Shown here: piece by piece, positions 8,260 through 17,066 of the stretch
How positions within the stretch are numbered: the stretch's first letter is position 1
How the letters are laid out: each line of letters starts with the position of its first letter
Assembly (NCBI GenBank): GCA_019747875.1
Contig: JAIEQI010000010.1
Location: 46,131-110,130, forward strand
DNA: 64,000 nucleotides
Source: Candidatus Obscuribacterales bacterium
GTDB lineage: Bacteria > Cyanobacteriota > Vampirovibrionia > Obscuribacterales > Obscuribacteraceae
Reading direction: 5' to 3'
Translations under genes and position numbers: made by a program
The notes under the pieces: model-generated
Database searches by the model: none
What the model was told of the DNA's origin: nothing
Seen by the model: only the letters and a program-made list of their open reading frames with translations

Positions 8260-9270
8260 CTAATGCGGCTTATGGCTTCGAAGGTATTTGGTCGCCGCAT
8301 CGCCAAGAAGGTCACGATGCATTCGCAACTTTTCACCAAAGAATGCCTCCCCAAGCCGTCCATCCAGAATATGAGTAACAAGAAGGTCCATAGAACTGTT
8401 CTCATCGCTGGCAGCGTCATTGTAGACAATCCGGTCACCCTCGGCCTTCTGCCCCAGTAGCTGCAAGAAGTACTGCGTTGTTCTCTCTTGTTGCCGAGCC
8501 ATGTGGCTGCCACAGATAACGACATACAGGCGATCCCACTCTTCTTTACCCATCTCCTTGCGCCACTCCTGAACCTTCGAGTCAATTGTCGATAGTTCCA
8601 GAACGACTGCATCATAAGCGTTCTCCATGCTCATTCGAGCCATTTTGGTACAGAAATTCTTCAAGTCAGGGAAACGAATGAATCGTTCGCTCAGTACCTT
8701 ATCGAGAAACTCGAGAGATTGATTCATGATGAGCTGCTGGCGATTGGCCGTCCTTTGCGTACTAATAGCCGCTTCATGCGCACCATGTGTTCCTTCAATC
8801 GGTGTGTATTTAAACGATTGAAGATCGTCACGAGCCTCTTCTATACTCCGTTTGAACTCCTGCAACCGGGCTAGCAGTTCGTCTGAGAGCTTTTCCCCGG
8901 TGTGGTTTGTCAGAGCAGCAAATAAAGCCATAACGATATGATCGGCTGTTTTCAGTACCGACCACTCTTCCGGAATGTACACGAACTCAGTGCGGTTACC
9001 CTTCCGAAACAGAATCATCTTCCCGTTGGTCAAAATCAGCACGGGGCTGAGATGTGCCCGAATCTCGGCTTTAGCGGTTGCATACATCGCTCTGGCCTGT
9101 CCATTCAACTTACGCAAATCAGACTCTTCATCCCCAGCGGCAAGACAGGCTGGGCTGAAACAAGGCTGAGCTGCAACTACAAGGAAGGCAAATGATAGAA
9201 ACTGGACATAGCGGACAATCGCGGCTGCAAATGAGGGAAGCGACGATTGCTTTTGGTCTTCTATACGCAT
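8260..9270 (-). CDS. Exported hypothetical protein
   Basis: About 336 residues: a signal-peptide-like segment (YVQFLSFAFLVVAAQPCFSPACLAAGDEE) followed by a mostly helical, charged region with no motif I recognise. There is a possible coiled stretch around LLARLQEFKRSIEEARDDLQ. The frame reaches a GTG at 9300, but the ATG at 9270 with AGG upstream gives a shorter, more conventional N-terminus. It faces away from the efflux operon, with about 220 bases between them that probably hold both promoters. Function is unknown. Confidence 0.7.
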   Translation of the reverse strand: MRIEDQKQSSLPSFAAAIVRYVQFLSFAFLVVAAQPCFSPACLAAGDEESDLRKLNGQARAMYATAKAEIRAHLSPVLILTNGKMILFRKGNRTEFVYIPEEWSVLKTADHIVMALFAALTNHTGEKLSDELLARLQEFKRSIEEARDDLQSFKYTPIEGTHGAHEAAISTQRTANRQQLIMNQSLEFLDKVLSERFIRFPDLKNFCTKMARMSMENAYDAVVLELSTIDSKVQEWRKEMGKEEWDRLYVVICGSHMARQQERTTQYFLQLLGQKAEGDRIVYNDAASDENSSMDLLVTHILDGRLGEAFFGEKLRMHRDLLGDAATKYLRSHKPH

Positions 9271-9490
9271 TTGGGACCTGGTAAATCTGGCAAGCCCCAC
9301 GATACAACATTGAACTCTAAATTCTGTTCATTTCCGAGAAGATTAGATATCCTGCAAGATCCCGCTTGAGAACTGGTTTTTGCCAATATTTGACCATCTC
9401 GCCTCGAAAACGAAACGTTCAAATGCGATAATCACAAATCTGCAGGTCAGCTTCCCAAGAGCGAAGCTGAGGAATACTCGTCGGGAACTA

Positions 9491-10969
9491 ATGGGCGCTA
9501 GGCATCTGGGCAAACAATCAAAGATATGGCTGGTGGCAGTACTAATGCTGGCAATGCTTCTGCCACATTTACAGGCGAAAGCAGCATCTCTTGAAACGCC
9601 AATTAGCACTTACATTGACTATGCGCCGGAGACGCCACGCGGACGCTTTACGCTCATGCAATCCGTCAACACGGCCATCAAAAACTTTCCCTCTGTGAGA
9701 ACCGCAAGATTCCGTCTACAAGCCTCAAAAGCAGATGTCAGTCTGGCAAAGACAGCCTACCTTCCCCGGCTTGATACAAGCATTCAAGCAATGCGCGGAA
9801 CTACAAATCTGATCACAGGTACGATTCTGCCGCAGTATCTTGATGTGATCCCTGTGCAAGCTGGTACGGAACAGAAGAATCCTTCGATGAAAAGTTACTT
9901 TGGCACCAATTATGGTGCCAACTTCAACTGGCTTCTCTACGACTTCGGCTTACGAGCATCAAATGTCCAGCTTGCCGATGCACAAAGAAAATACGCTGCG
10001 GCGAACATTCGACTTACAGAACTTGATGTCGCCTACAAGGCTGCCGATGATTACCTCAGAACAGTCGAGAACATAGCGACAATCCGTGCCCAGCAGGCTA
10101 CGGTCGAGCGAATGCAAGCTGCCGCTGTTACAGCACATACGTTGGTTGACACTGGACTGCGAGCCGGAGTAGATGCAGCCCTTGCTGATTACGAGCTTTC
10201 TCAGGCAAAAATCGGACTCATCCAAGCTGAACGAGCGGCGGAACTAAGCCGCGTAGACCTGGCAGAAGCAATGGGCATAGCCGGCGCAATCGTTCAAATC
10301 GTATCCGATCCTTTAGTTGAATCGCCCAGCCGTGCCTTTCGTGTGCCGAAATTGATTCCAAGCAACCATCCTTTATTACAGGCGCGAGCAGCAGCGATTC
10401 AGACAGAGTCGGCTAAGGTAAAGGTCCAGGATAAGGCTTATGCCCCACACATTTTCTTCCAATCGGCATTTTGGGGACGAGGAACCGGTAATCGCACCAC
10501 TCAGAAATCATTAGCCGACGGAATTTTGCCCCGTATTCCGAACTTTGTTGTCGGATTTTCAGTCAATTTCCCGGCAATGGACTACTTCGAAATCAAGTTC
10601 CGAAAGTCACATGCCAAAGCAGAAGAGTTGGCGGAAAAGTCGAACTTCGATTTAGCCGTTCAGGTTCTGGAACAGAAGGATGCAAGGGCTCGTGTTCTCC
10701 TGGCGCAAGCCCGAAGAATCGCTGACGAAACACCAACATTGGTACGTGCAGCAAGGGAGAACCAGGTAAAAACATTGGAGCGCTATGGTGTTGGACTTTC
10801 CGACATGGTTGCAGTAGCTCAAGCAGAGCGAATGCTTGCCGGTGCTGAAGTCGAGAATGCAATTGCGCAGGTTGAGGTTTGGCGCGCGATTCTGGCAGCA
10901 GCCTACGTTCAGGGCGATCTCAAACCGTTCCTGAACCTCGTCGCTATCGCGGAAAGGAAGGTTCCATAA
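9491..10969 (+). CDS. TolC-family outer-membrane efflux channel
   Basis: About 492 residues: signal peptide (IWLVAVLMLAMLLPHLQAKA), then two OEP repeats with long coiled helices. Typical features are the LSLAKTAYLPRLD-like segment after the first helix, NFNWLLYDFGLRAS, and the second-repeat segment YAPHIFFQSAFWG. It would form the outer-membrane exit duct of the pump encoded downstream. I chose ATG 9491 because it places the signal peptide at the N-terminus; the frame is open to 9380. The stop codon overlaps the start of the RND gene by one base, so translation is probably coupled. Confidence 0.92.
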   Translation: MGARHLGKQSKIWLVAVLMLAMLLPHLQAKAASLETPISTYIDYAPETPRGRFTLMQSVNTAIKNFPSVRTARFRLQASKADVSLAKTAYLPRLDTSIQAMRGTTNLITGTILPQYLDVIPVQAGTEQKNPSMKSYFGTNYGANFNWLLYDFGLRASNVQLADAQRKYAAANIRLTELDVAYKAADDYLRTVENIATIRAQQATVERMQAAAVTAHTLVDTGLRAGVDAALADYELSQAKIGLIQAERAAELSRVDLAEAMGIAGAIVQIVSDPLVESPSRAFRVPKLIPSNHPLLQARAAAIQTESAKVKVQDKAYAPHIFFQSAFWGRGTGNRTTQKSLADGILPRIPNFVVGFSVNFPAMDYFEIKFRKSHAKAEELAEKSNFDLAVQVLEQKDARARVLLAQARRIADETPTLVRAARENQVKTLERYGVGLSDMVAVAQAERMLAGAEVENAIAQVEVWRAILAAAYVQGDLKPFLNLVAIAERKVP

Positions 10970-13900
10970 TGTGGATTATCGGAACCGCAATGCGCAGACC
11001 GCTGACCGTTATGGTCGCGATTCTCAGTATTGCATTGGCTGCCATTATGGCGATGACCAGCATGAAACAGGATATCTTTCCGGACCTGGACATTCCTGCC
11101 ATCAACATCATTCAAGGCTACGGCGGCATGTCGCCTGCCCAGATGGAAGGTTACATCGTTTCGTCATATGAACTGTTCTTCTTATACGTTCCGGGCATCG
11201 AACACATCGAATCGCAATCGATTCAGAACCTGGCGCTAATCAAAATCTTTTTCCAGCCCGGCACCGATATGGCCACGTCGATGGCGACCTGCGTTGCAAT
11301 GGCGAACCGTGCAACCAGCGTTATGCCAAAAGGCACACTAAACCCATTCGTGTTGAGATTTGACCCTGGCTGCTTGCCGGTGGGACAGCTTGTACTCTCG
11401 TCAAACACCAAATCTGTTAGAGAGATGCAAGACCTTGCTTACGTGCGAATCAGAAGCGCTCTTGCTACAGTACCAGGCGTGCAGTCTCCACCACCCTTTG
11501 GTGGCAACGTTCGAACCATCGTCCTCAATGTCGATGCGGACAAGCTTAGGCAATACAACATCTCAGGCAAGGAGATAATCGAGGCTCTTAACACAGGCAA
11601 CGTAGTCACTCCAGCCGGCAACGTCCGCACAGGCGATTTGATGAGAATCGCGCCCGTAGACACTGACTTGCCCGACATAAAAATGTTGGAATACCTGCCA
11701 ATCCGCACCGGTCACGGACCGCAAATTTTCGTAAGAGACGTCGGCCGAGTCGAAGATAGCGAGGATATCCTGGCAGGCTACGCGATGTACCAGGGTAAGC
11801 ACACTGTCTATCTGCCCGTCGTTAAGAGATCAGACGCTTCGACTGTCGCGGTTGTTCAGGCGATCCGAGAAGCACTGCCGCGCATGCAGAACGACCTGCC
11901 GCCTGACGTCAAGATCAGCTACGAATTCGACCAGTCCAAACACGTTACCGACGCAATCCAGGACGTTCTATTTGAAGGACTGTTAGGAACGATCCTACCC
12001 GGCTTGATGATTCTTCTTTTCTTGAGAGACCTGCGAAGCACATTCATTGTCGTAACGACAATTCCCGCATCGTTGCTCGCATCCTGCGTTTGTTTATGGA
12101 TCACCGGACAGACAATCAACATCCAAACACTAAGCGGTCTGGCATTGTCCATCGGTATTCTTGTGGACGAAGCGACTGTAACTATAGAAAACATTCACTC
12201 CCACCTCGCCAAAGGCAAGCCAGTCAGCAGAGCGGTATTAGAAGCAGGTGGCGAAACAATGGTACCGAGCTTCCTGGCTATGTTGTCGGTTATCGCGGTG
12301 TTTGTGCCATCATTCTTTATGACCGGTATCACCAAGCACCTCTTCATCCCGCTGTCACTGGCAGTCGGTTTCGCCATGGTGGCGTCCTTCCTTTTATCAA
12401 TCACGATGGTGCCTGTGCTTTCTGTTTGGCTACTGAAACAGAGCTTCGAACATCACGCCGAGGACGAAGGCTTCTTTGCCAAAATCCAAAAGGGCCTCGG
12501 AAGAATCATCGCGTTCATGATGCCAATGCGCTTCGTCATAGTTCCTGCATATATCGCTGCTTGTTTGCTAGGCTCAGCCTTACTCTTTTTGAACATCGGT
12601 CGCGAAATCTTCCCTCCTGTCGGTGGAAGCGAATTCCGCATGCGAATAAGCGCACCTACCGGTACAAGAGTTGAGGTCCTTGAGAAAAAGATTCTCAAAA
12701 CAATTGATATTGTCAAAGAGGTGGCTGGTCCCGAGAATCTAGAAGCCACTTTGGGCTATGCCGGACAGCAGCCACCGAACTTCGTTATCAGCTCCGTATT
12801 CTTGTGGACGAGCGGGCCGCACCAGGGCGTCATGGACTTCCGATTGAAGGAAGAAGCTCACATCGACATGAACAAGTTCAAAGACGAGATGCGTAAACGC
12901 CTGGCGAAAGAGATGCCGGATGTCCTCTTCTCGTTCGAGCCTGGTGACCTCGTCAGTCAGATCATGAACTTAGGTTCGCCCACTCCAATTTCCGTGCAGA
13001 TCAAAGGTCACGATTTGACGTTAGACAAGGTCGTCGCGGAGAAAGTTCGCAAGGAGATGGCAAAGATACCGCACTTGCGAGACCTCCAATACGGTCAGGC
13101 GCAGGACTACCCAACTTGCGATATCAAAATAGACCGTGAACTAGCAGGACAGCTTGGACTAACACCAGAGCAGATAGGCTACTCGCTGCTGCCAGCCATG
13201 TACTCCAGCCGATACATCCACTTATCATTCTGGAAGGACCCGAAGAGCGGCGTTTCGTACCAGGTTCAGGTGCAGGTGCCTCAGGATCAGATCAAATCGA
13301 AGCAGGATATTGAAGAGTTTCCTGCAATGGCATCACCTAACAAACAACACCCGTTGATCCGCGATGTAGCAAGCGTCGAATATGGAACTACCGCTGGTGA
13401 ATACGACCGATACAACATGGCCCGTATGGTCAGCCTGACAGCCAACATTGCAGGAGCTGACTTGGCACGGGTCGGTGCCGAAGTAGAGAAAGCGGTTGCC
13501 GCAGTCGGCAAGCCGCCACTTGGCGTTACCGTAGAGGTGAAGGGCCAAGTTCCACTACTGGATGATACGTTCAATCACCTTTTCGGTGGGTTAGGTCTGG
13601 CAGTTGTGGTCATCTTCCTCATGCTCACAGCTTACTTCCAATCGCCTCGACTGGTGGCAGTGGTACTGTCTACAGTGCCGGCTATTATCCTCGGCGTGAT
13701 GACTATTCTTACGCTAACCAACACCACGTTGAACGTGCAGTCCTTCATGGGCGCGATCATGTCAGTCGGCGTCGGAGTTTCGAATGCTCTACTGCTGGTC
13801 GTATTTGCCGAGAAAAACAGAAAAGAGGGAATCCCCGTAGAAGAAGCCGTAATCAAATCTGCTGAAGCGCGCATGAGACCGATTCTTATGACGTCAATCG

Positions 13901-14091
13901 CGATGGTGGCAGGTATGATACCAATGGCGGTCACACCAGGACAGAGCGCACCGCTTGGTCGCGCCGTCATGGGCGGTATCATTATGTCGACGCTGGCAGC
14001 GCTAACAGTTCTGCCGCTGGTTTTTGTCATGATTCAGGAGAGAGCGAGCTTGAAGTCTCCATCGCTCCATCCGGAAGATAGGGGTGAGTGA
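10969..14091 (+). CDS. RND-family efflux permease
   Basis: 1040 residues, the normal size of an AcrB/CzcA-type inner-membrane proton antiporter. It starts with a membrane segment (MRRPLTVMVAILSIALAA), followed by a porter domain, the transmembrane-4 region GILVDEATVTIEN, a second duplicated half beginning near residue 520, and a C-terminal membrane cluster including SAPLGRAVMGGIIMSTLAALTVLPLVFV. The start ATG overlaps the tolC-like stop (ATAATG) and has AGGAAGG upstream. With the flanking channel and adaptor it makes a complete tripartite pump. The gene order channel-permease-adaptor is less common than adaptor-first. Substrate class (drug, metal, lipid) cannot be set. Confidence 0.95.
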   Translation: MWIIGTAMRRPLTVMVAILSIALAAIMAMTSMKQDIFPDLDIPAINIIQGYGGMSPAQMEGYIVSSYELFFLYVPGIEHIESQSIQNLALIKIFFQPGTDMATSMATCVAMANRATSVMPKGTLNPFVLRFDPGCLPVGQLVLSSNTKSVREMQDLAYVRIRSALATVPGVQSPPPFGGNVRTIVLNVDADKLRQYNISGKEIIEALNTGNVVTPAGNVRTGDLMRIAPVDTDLPDIKMLEYLPIRTGHGPQIFVRDVGRVEDSEDILAGYAMYQGKHTVYLPVVKRSDASTVAVVQAIREALPRMQNDLPPDVKISYEFDQSKHVTDAIQDVLFEGLLGTILPGLMILLFLRDLRSTFIVVTTIPASLLASCVCLWITGQTINIQTLSGLALSIGILVDEATVTIENIHSHLAKGKPVSRAVLEAGGETMVPSFLAMLSVIAVFVPSFFMTGITKHLFIPLSLAVGFAMVASFLLSITMVPVLSVWLLKQSFEHHAEDEGFFAKIQKGLGRIIAFMMPMRFVIVPAYIAACLLGSALLFLNIGREIFPPVGGSEFRMRISAPTGTRVEVLEKKILKTIDIVKEVAGPENLEATLGYAGQQPPNFVISSVFLWTSGPHQGVMDFRLKEEAHIDMNKFKDEMRKRLAKEMPDVLFSFEPGDLVSQIMNLGSPTPISVQIKGHDLTLDKVVAEKVRKEMAKIPHLRDLQYGQAQDYPTCDIKIDRELAGQLGLTPEQIGYSLLPAMYSSRYIHLSFWKDPKSGVSYQVQVQVPQDQIKSKQDIEEFPAMASPNKQHPLIRDVASVEYGTTAGEYDRYNMARMVSLTANIAGADLARVGAEVEKAVAAVGKPPLGVTVEVKGQVPLLDDTFNHLFGGLGLAVVVIFLMLTAYFQSPRLVAVVLSTVPAIILGVMTILTLTNTTLNVQSFMGAIMSVGVGVSNALLLVVFAEKNRKEGIPVEEAVIKSAEARMRPILMTSIAMVAGMIPMAVTPGQSAPLGRAVMGGIIMSTLAALTVLPLVFVMIQERASLKSPSLHPEDRGE

Positions 14092-14103
14092 GGTGAAAAG
14101 ACA

Positions 14104-15594
14104 ATGACGTTTTCCGGACACGATCCGAACCAAGAGCCACCGGCAAATGGCGAGACAAGACCTCTGGCACCTGCGGGCAACTCAGAAGTCGCCCGTAGTT
14201 CGGGCACACATCAAGCGGCAACAGCCACTCATACAGTTGCATCAACGAATGTCCATGCCGCACAAGCACCGCATGGGCCAGGACACATGATCAAAAACCT
14301 GTTGGTCATAATAGTCATCGGAGTTGTAGCATATTTCGCCTACAAGTTTGTCGCGCCTATGTTCGAAAAGCACAAGCCGACTGTTGATGCGGACCTGAGC
14401 GCACCGATGCCCGTTAAAGGCGTTACCGTAAAGAAGTTTACGCTGGACCGCATTGACCAATTACCTGCGGAAATCCAAGCTTACCAGGATGTTGCCCTTT
14501 ATCCAAAGGTTCCTGGCTTCATTGATTGGATAGGCATCGACAGAGGATCCATCGTTAAGAAGGGTCAGCTACTCATAAAAATGTACGCGCCAGAATATCT
14601 CGCTCAGAAGAGCGAAGCCGACGCGAAGGTACAGGAAGCCAACGCAAAGCTAAAACAAAGCGAATCCACTCTGGTCGCTAACGAAGCGCAACTTAAAGAG
14701 GCGATCGCACAGAAAAAAGCGGATGAATCGACTTATATGCGCTTAAAGGCTGCATCGCTTACACCAGGGGTGGTGGCAAGTAATGACGTCGTATTGCTTT
14801 CACAGAAAGTGCAAGTCGATGAAGAAAGGATTCACAGTTGGGAACGAAAGGTGGATGCTTCAAAAGCGGAAGTAAACGCCTTGCAAGAGAATTTGGAAGC
14901 AGCCAAAAGAGCCGCTGAGAACTTCAAGGATTTCGCTAGTTATTTGAACATCACAGCTCCATTTGACGGCTACATCACTATTCGCAACATGCACAAAGGC
15001 AGTTTCGTGGGTCCGCTCGGAAATGGGGCTTATCCCGAAATCGCCCGTATTCAACAACTTGATCTGCTTCGTATTATTGTGCCCGTGCCCGAACGAGATG
15101 TTGCCGGAATTCTTCCGGGAGCACAAGTTGACTTCACCTTATCAAGCTTCCCAAATCAAAAATTTACGGGTTCTGTTGCACGTATCGGAAACTACTTAGA
15201 CCGTTCGACACGAACGATGCCAGTGGAACTCAACTACTTCAATCCGAACTACACAGTGTTCCCTGGAGCATTCTGCAAGGTATATTGGCCCACACGCCGA
15301 AAAGAGCCAAGCCTTTTCGTACCCACAACCTCAGTTGTAACCACGCTGGTCGAAAGCCACGTCTGCCGTATCAAAAATGATCAGCTGGAGTGGGTCACAG
15401 TCCGCAAAGGACAAAACATGAATCAGTACGTTGAAGTATTCTCAGAGGATCTCAAAGAAGGCGACCTGATCACGCTGGTGGCAAGCGAAGAAATGCGCCC
15501 AGAGACCAAAGTGGCAGTAACAATGTCCACTCAGGACGAAGAGACAAAAGGACCGGCAAAACGCCCCCACTACCACGAACCACCAACAAACTAA
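14104..15594 (+). CDS. RND efflux periplasmic adaptor (membrane fusion protein)
   Basis: 496 residues. A cytosolic, Pro/Ala/His-rich N-terminus of about 55 residues is followed by one membrane anchor (LLVIIVIGVVAYFAYKFV). Then come a biotinyl-lipoyl-like half (VALYPKVPGFIDWIGIDRGSIVKKGQLL), a long coiled-coil hairpin (about residues 175-270), the second lipoyl half (ITAPFDGYITIRNMHKGSFV), and beta-barrel and membrane-proximal domains. It links the RND permease to the outer-membrane channel. GAGGTG upstream supports the ATG; 12 bases separate it from the permease stop. The unusually long polar N-terminus is notable. Confidence 0.93.
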   Translation: MTFSGHDPNQEPPANGETRPLAPAGNSEVARSSGTHQAATATHTVASTNVHAAQAPHGPGHMIKNLLVIIVIGVVAYFAYKFVAPMFEKHKPTVDADLSAPMPVKGVTVKKFTLDRIDQLPAEIQAYQDVALYPKVPGFIDWIGIDRGSIVKKGQLLIKMYAPEYLAQKSEADAKVQEANAKLKQSESTLVANEAQLKEAIAQKKADESTYMRLKAASLTPGVVASNDVVLLSQKVQVDEERIHSWERKVDASKAEVNALQENLEAAKRAAENFKDFASYLNITAPFDGYITIRNMHKGSFVGPLGNGAYPEIARIQQLDLLRIIVPVPERDVAGILPGAQVDFTLSSFPNQKFTGSVARIGNYLDRSTRTMPVELNYFNPNYTVFPGAFCKVYWPTRRKEPSLFVPTTSVVTTLVESHVCRIKNDQLEWVTVRKGQNMNQYVEVFSEDLKEGDLITLVASEEMRPETKVAVTMSTQDEETKGPAKRPHYHEPPTN

Positions 15595-15665
15595 GGACTG
15601 GTATTCAATCCCAGCGCCTAGATCATTTACTGTGGGCGCCAGCGTACCGGTTTTAATTCGGGCGC

Positions 15666-16438
15666 CTATCTTCGTCGTCCGAAATCTTCCTGGCGGATCC
15701 TGGCTTTGTTCAATCCATTAGTGATGTAAACGGGCTCACCGACGCGCACCATCGGGAAGATTCTCATAATATCCTCGTTGTGGTGGCGCACACATCCACG
15801 GCTCACGTTCTGCCCTATTTGATCCGGCTTATTAGTTCCGTGGAGCATAATCAACCCACCGAAACCATCGGTTTGATCTTCGCCGGTCCAAGCGGATTAT
15901 CCGGTCCTGGCGCAACCGGTTTCTCCTTACGATGTGCCGGCGGATACCACCAGGGATTTGTCTCCTTACTGATGATGTTGAATCTTCCTTCAGGAGTCAT
16001 CTTTGGACCTTTGCCAGTAGCATCAGGCACGTTCAAGACTTCTTCAACGCGCTCGTTGTTCATTTGCAGAACACGCGTGCGATGTGTAGCCTTGTCTACG
16101 ACAACCACCGCTTTATTTTCGGCGTTATATCTCCCTACTGGCAAGTCAGAGCTAATTGTCAAACTCGGAAGTGAATCCCCAGCGGTCGACCGGTCCGGTC
16201 GGACAGAGGGTGTCTCGTTCGGTGGCGTAACTCGCTGTTGCGGCTGGCGAAATTGCTCGTGCTGAATGGCAGGCTCCCATTGGCGTTGAAACTGTTGAGG
16301 CCGAATATCCAGAGGCGCAAGATTTTCACGCCTGATCGTGGGCTCCCAACTGTTAGAAGCAAATCTCTCATTAAACTTGGACTGATCCAAACCGCTATTA
16401 GCCGGTTCCGCATCACGCTGTCTAGATCCAAACTCCAT
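15666..16438 (-). pseudogene. L,D-transpeptidase (YkuD) gene, frameshifted before the active site
   Basis: The frame from ATG 16438 (with GGAGG upstream) encodes a Gln/Pro/Arg-rich region and the first half of an L,D-transpeptidase domain (RFNIISKETNPWWYPP...NPLGPAKIK), then hits a stop near 15852. The rest of the domain continues in another frame to 15666: MLHGTN, then SRGCVRHHNEDI with the catalytic Cys. Adding one A to the AAA run near 15875 would join the halves as NPLGPAKIK-TDGFGGLIMLHGTN, exactly as the family requires. So either the gene is inactivated or the base call is wrong. L,D-transpeptidases make 3-3 peptidoglycan cross-links or attach lipoproteins. A signal peptide seems to lie in a third frame upstream. 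Confidence 0.75.
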
Positions 16439-16649
16439 GGCGAGCCCTCCGAGGCAAACACAGTTCCCCCGCAAAACGCGAGCGAAATCCCTGCAACCGA
16501 ACCGAGCCCACAAGCATTCTGATTAATCCGGCGTGCAAACTACATGTGGATTCGTACAGTCCAAGCACACGACCATGGTGGTATTCCCATGGCTTTAGTC
16601 CGTTACTATAAGCAATGAATGTCTTGCCTGTCAAAAAAGCAGTGCTAAA

Positions 16650-17033
16650 TTAAGCTTCCTGGGGGCTGAGGTTTGGGAAGTTTTTTCCGAGGACCTTCAG
16701 AAGTTCGGCTTTTAGAAAAGGCTTGAGCAGAAAGTCATCCATGCCAGACTCCAGTGCTAAATCTTTGTCCTGTGATGCGGTCATGGCTATTATCTTGCAA
16801 TGTAGCCTATTGAGTCTTATTTCGTCCCCTCGAATTCTTCTGGTAGCTTCGAAACCATCGCATTCCGGCATTTGAATATCCATCAAGATCAAATCGAATC
16901 CTGATTGATCGTGTTGCCGTATCGCTTCCAAACCATTTCGCGCCGTCATAACCTCGAATCCCAGAGCAGTCAAATGCCGGCGGGCCACTAAACAAATCGT
17001 ATCATCGTCGTCAACAACAAGTGCCTTCAACAT
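16650..17033 (-). CDS. Single-domain response regulator (CheY-like receiver)
   Basis: 127 residues forming one receiver domain: acidic cluster VVDDDD near the N-terminus, phospho-acceptor D52 in LILMDIQMP, conserved Thr in IAMTAS, and Lys in LLKPF. There is no output domain, so it probably works as a phosphorelay intermediate or by protein-protein contact. I chose the ATG at 17033, preceded by CGGAG, rather than the upstream ATG at 17051. It lies 33 bases after the PAS histidine kinase gene and is very likely its partner. Confidence 0.9.
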   Translation of the reverse strand: MLKALVVDDDDTICLVARRHLTALGFEVMTARNGLEAIRQHDQSGFDLILMDIQMPECDGFEATRRIRGDEIRLNRLHCKIIAMTASQDKDLALESGMDDFLLKPFLKAELLKVLGKNFPNLSPQEA

Positions 17034-17066
17034 AGCATTCTCCGTTCTCATACAAAGAGAACCAGT

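Noticed and set aside
15660..15900. Programmed ribosomal frameshift in the L,D-transpeptidase
   Set aside because: The overlap region lacks a slippery X-XXY-YYZ heptamer, so a mutation or base error is more likely.
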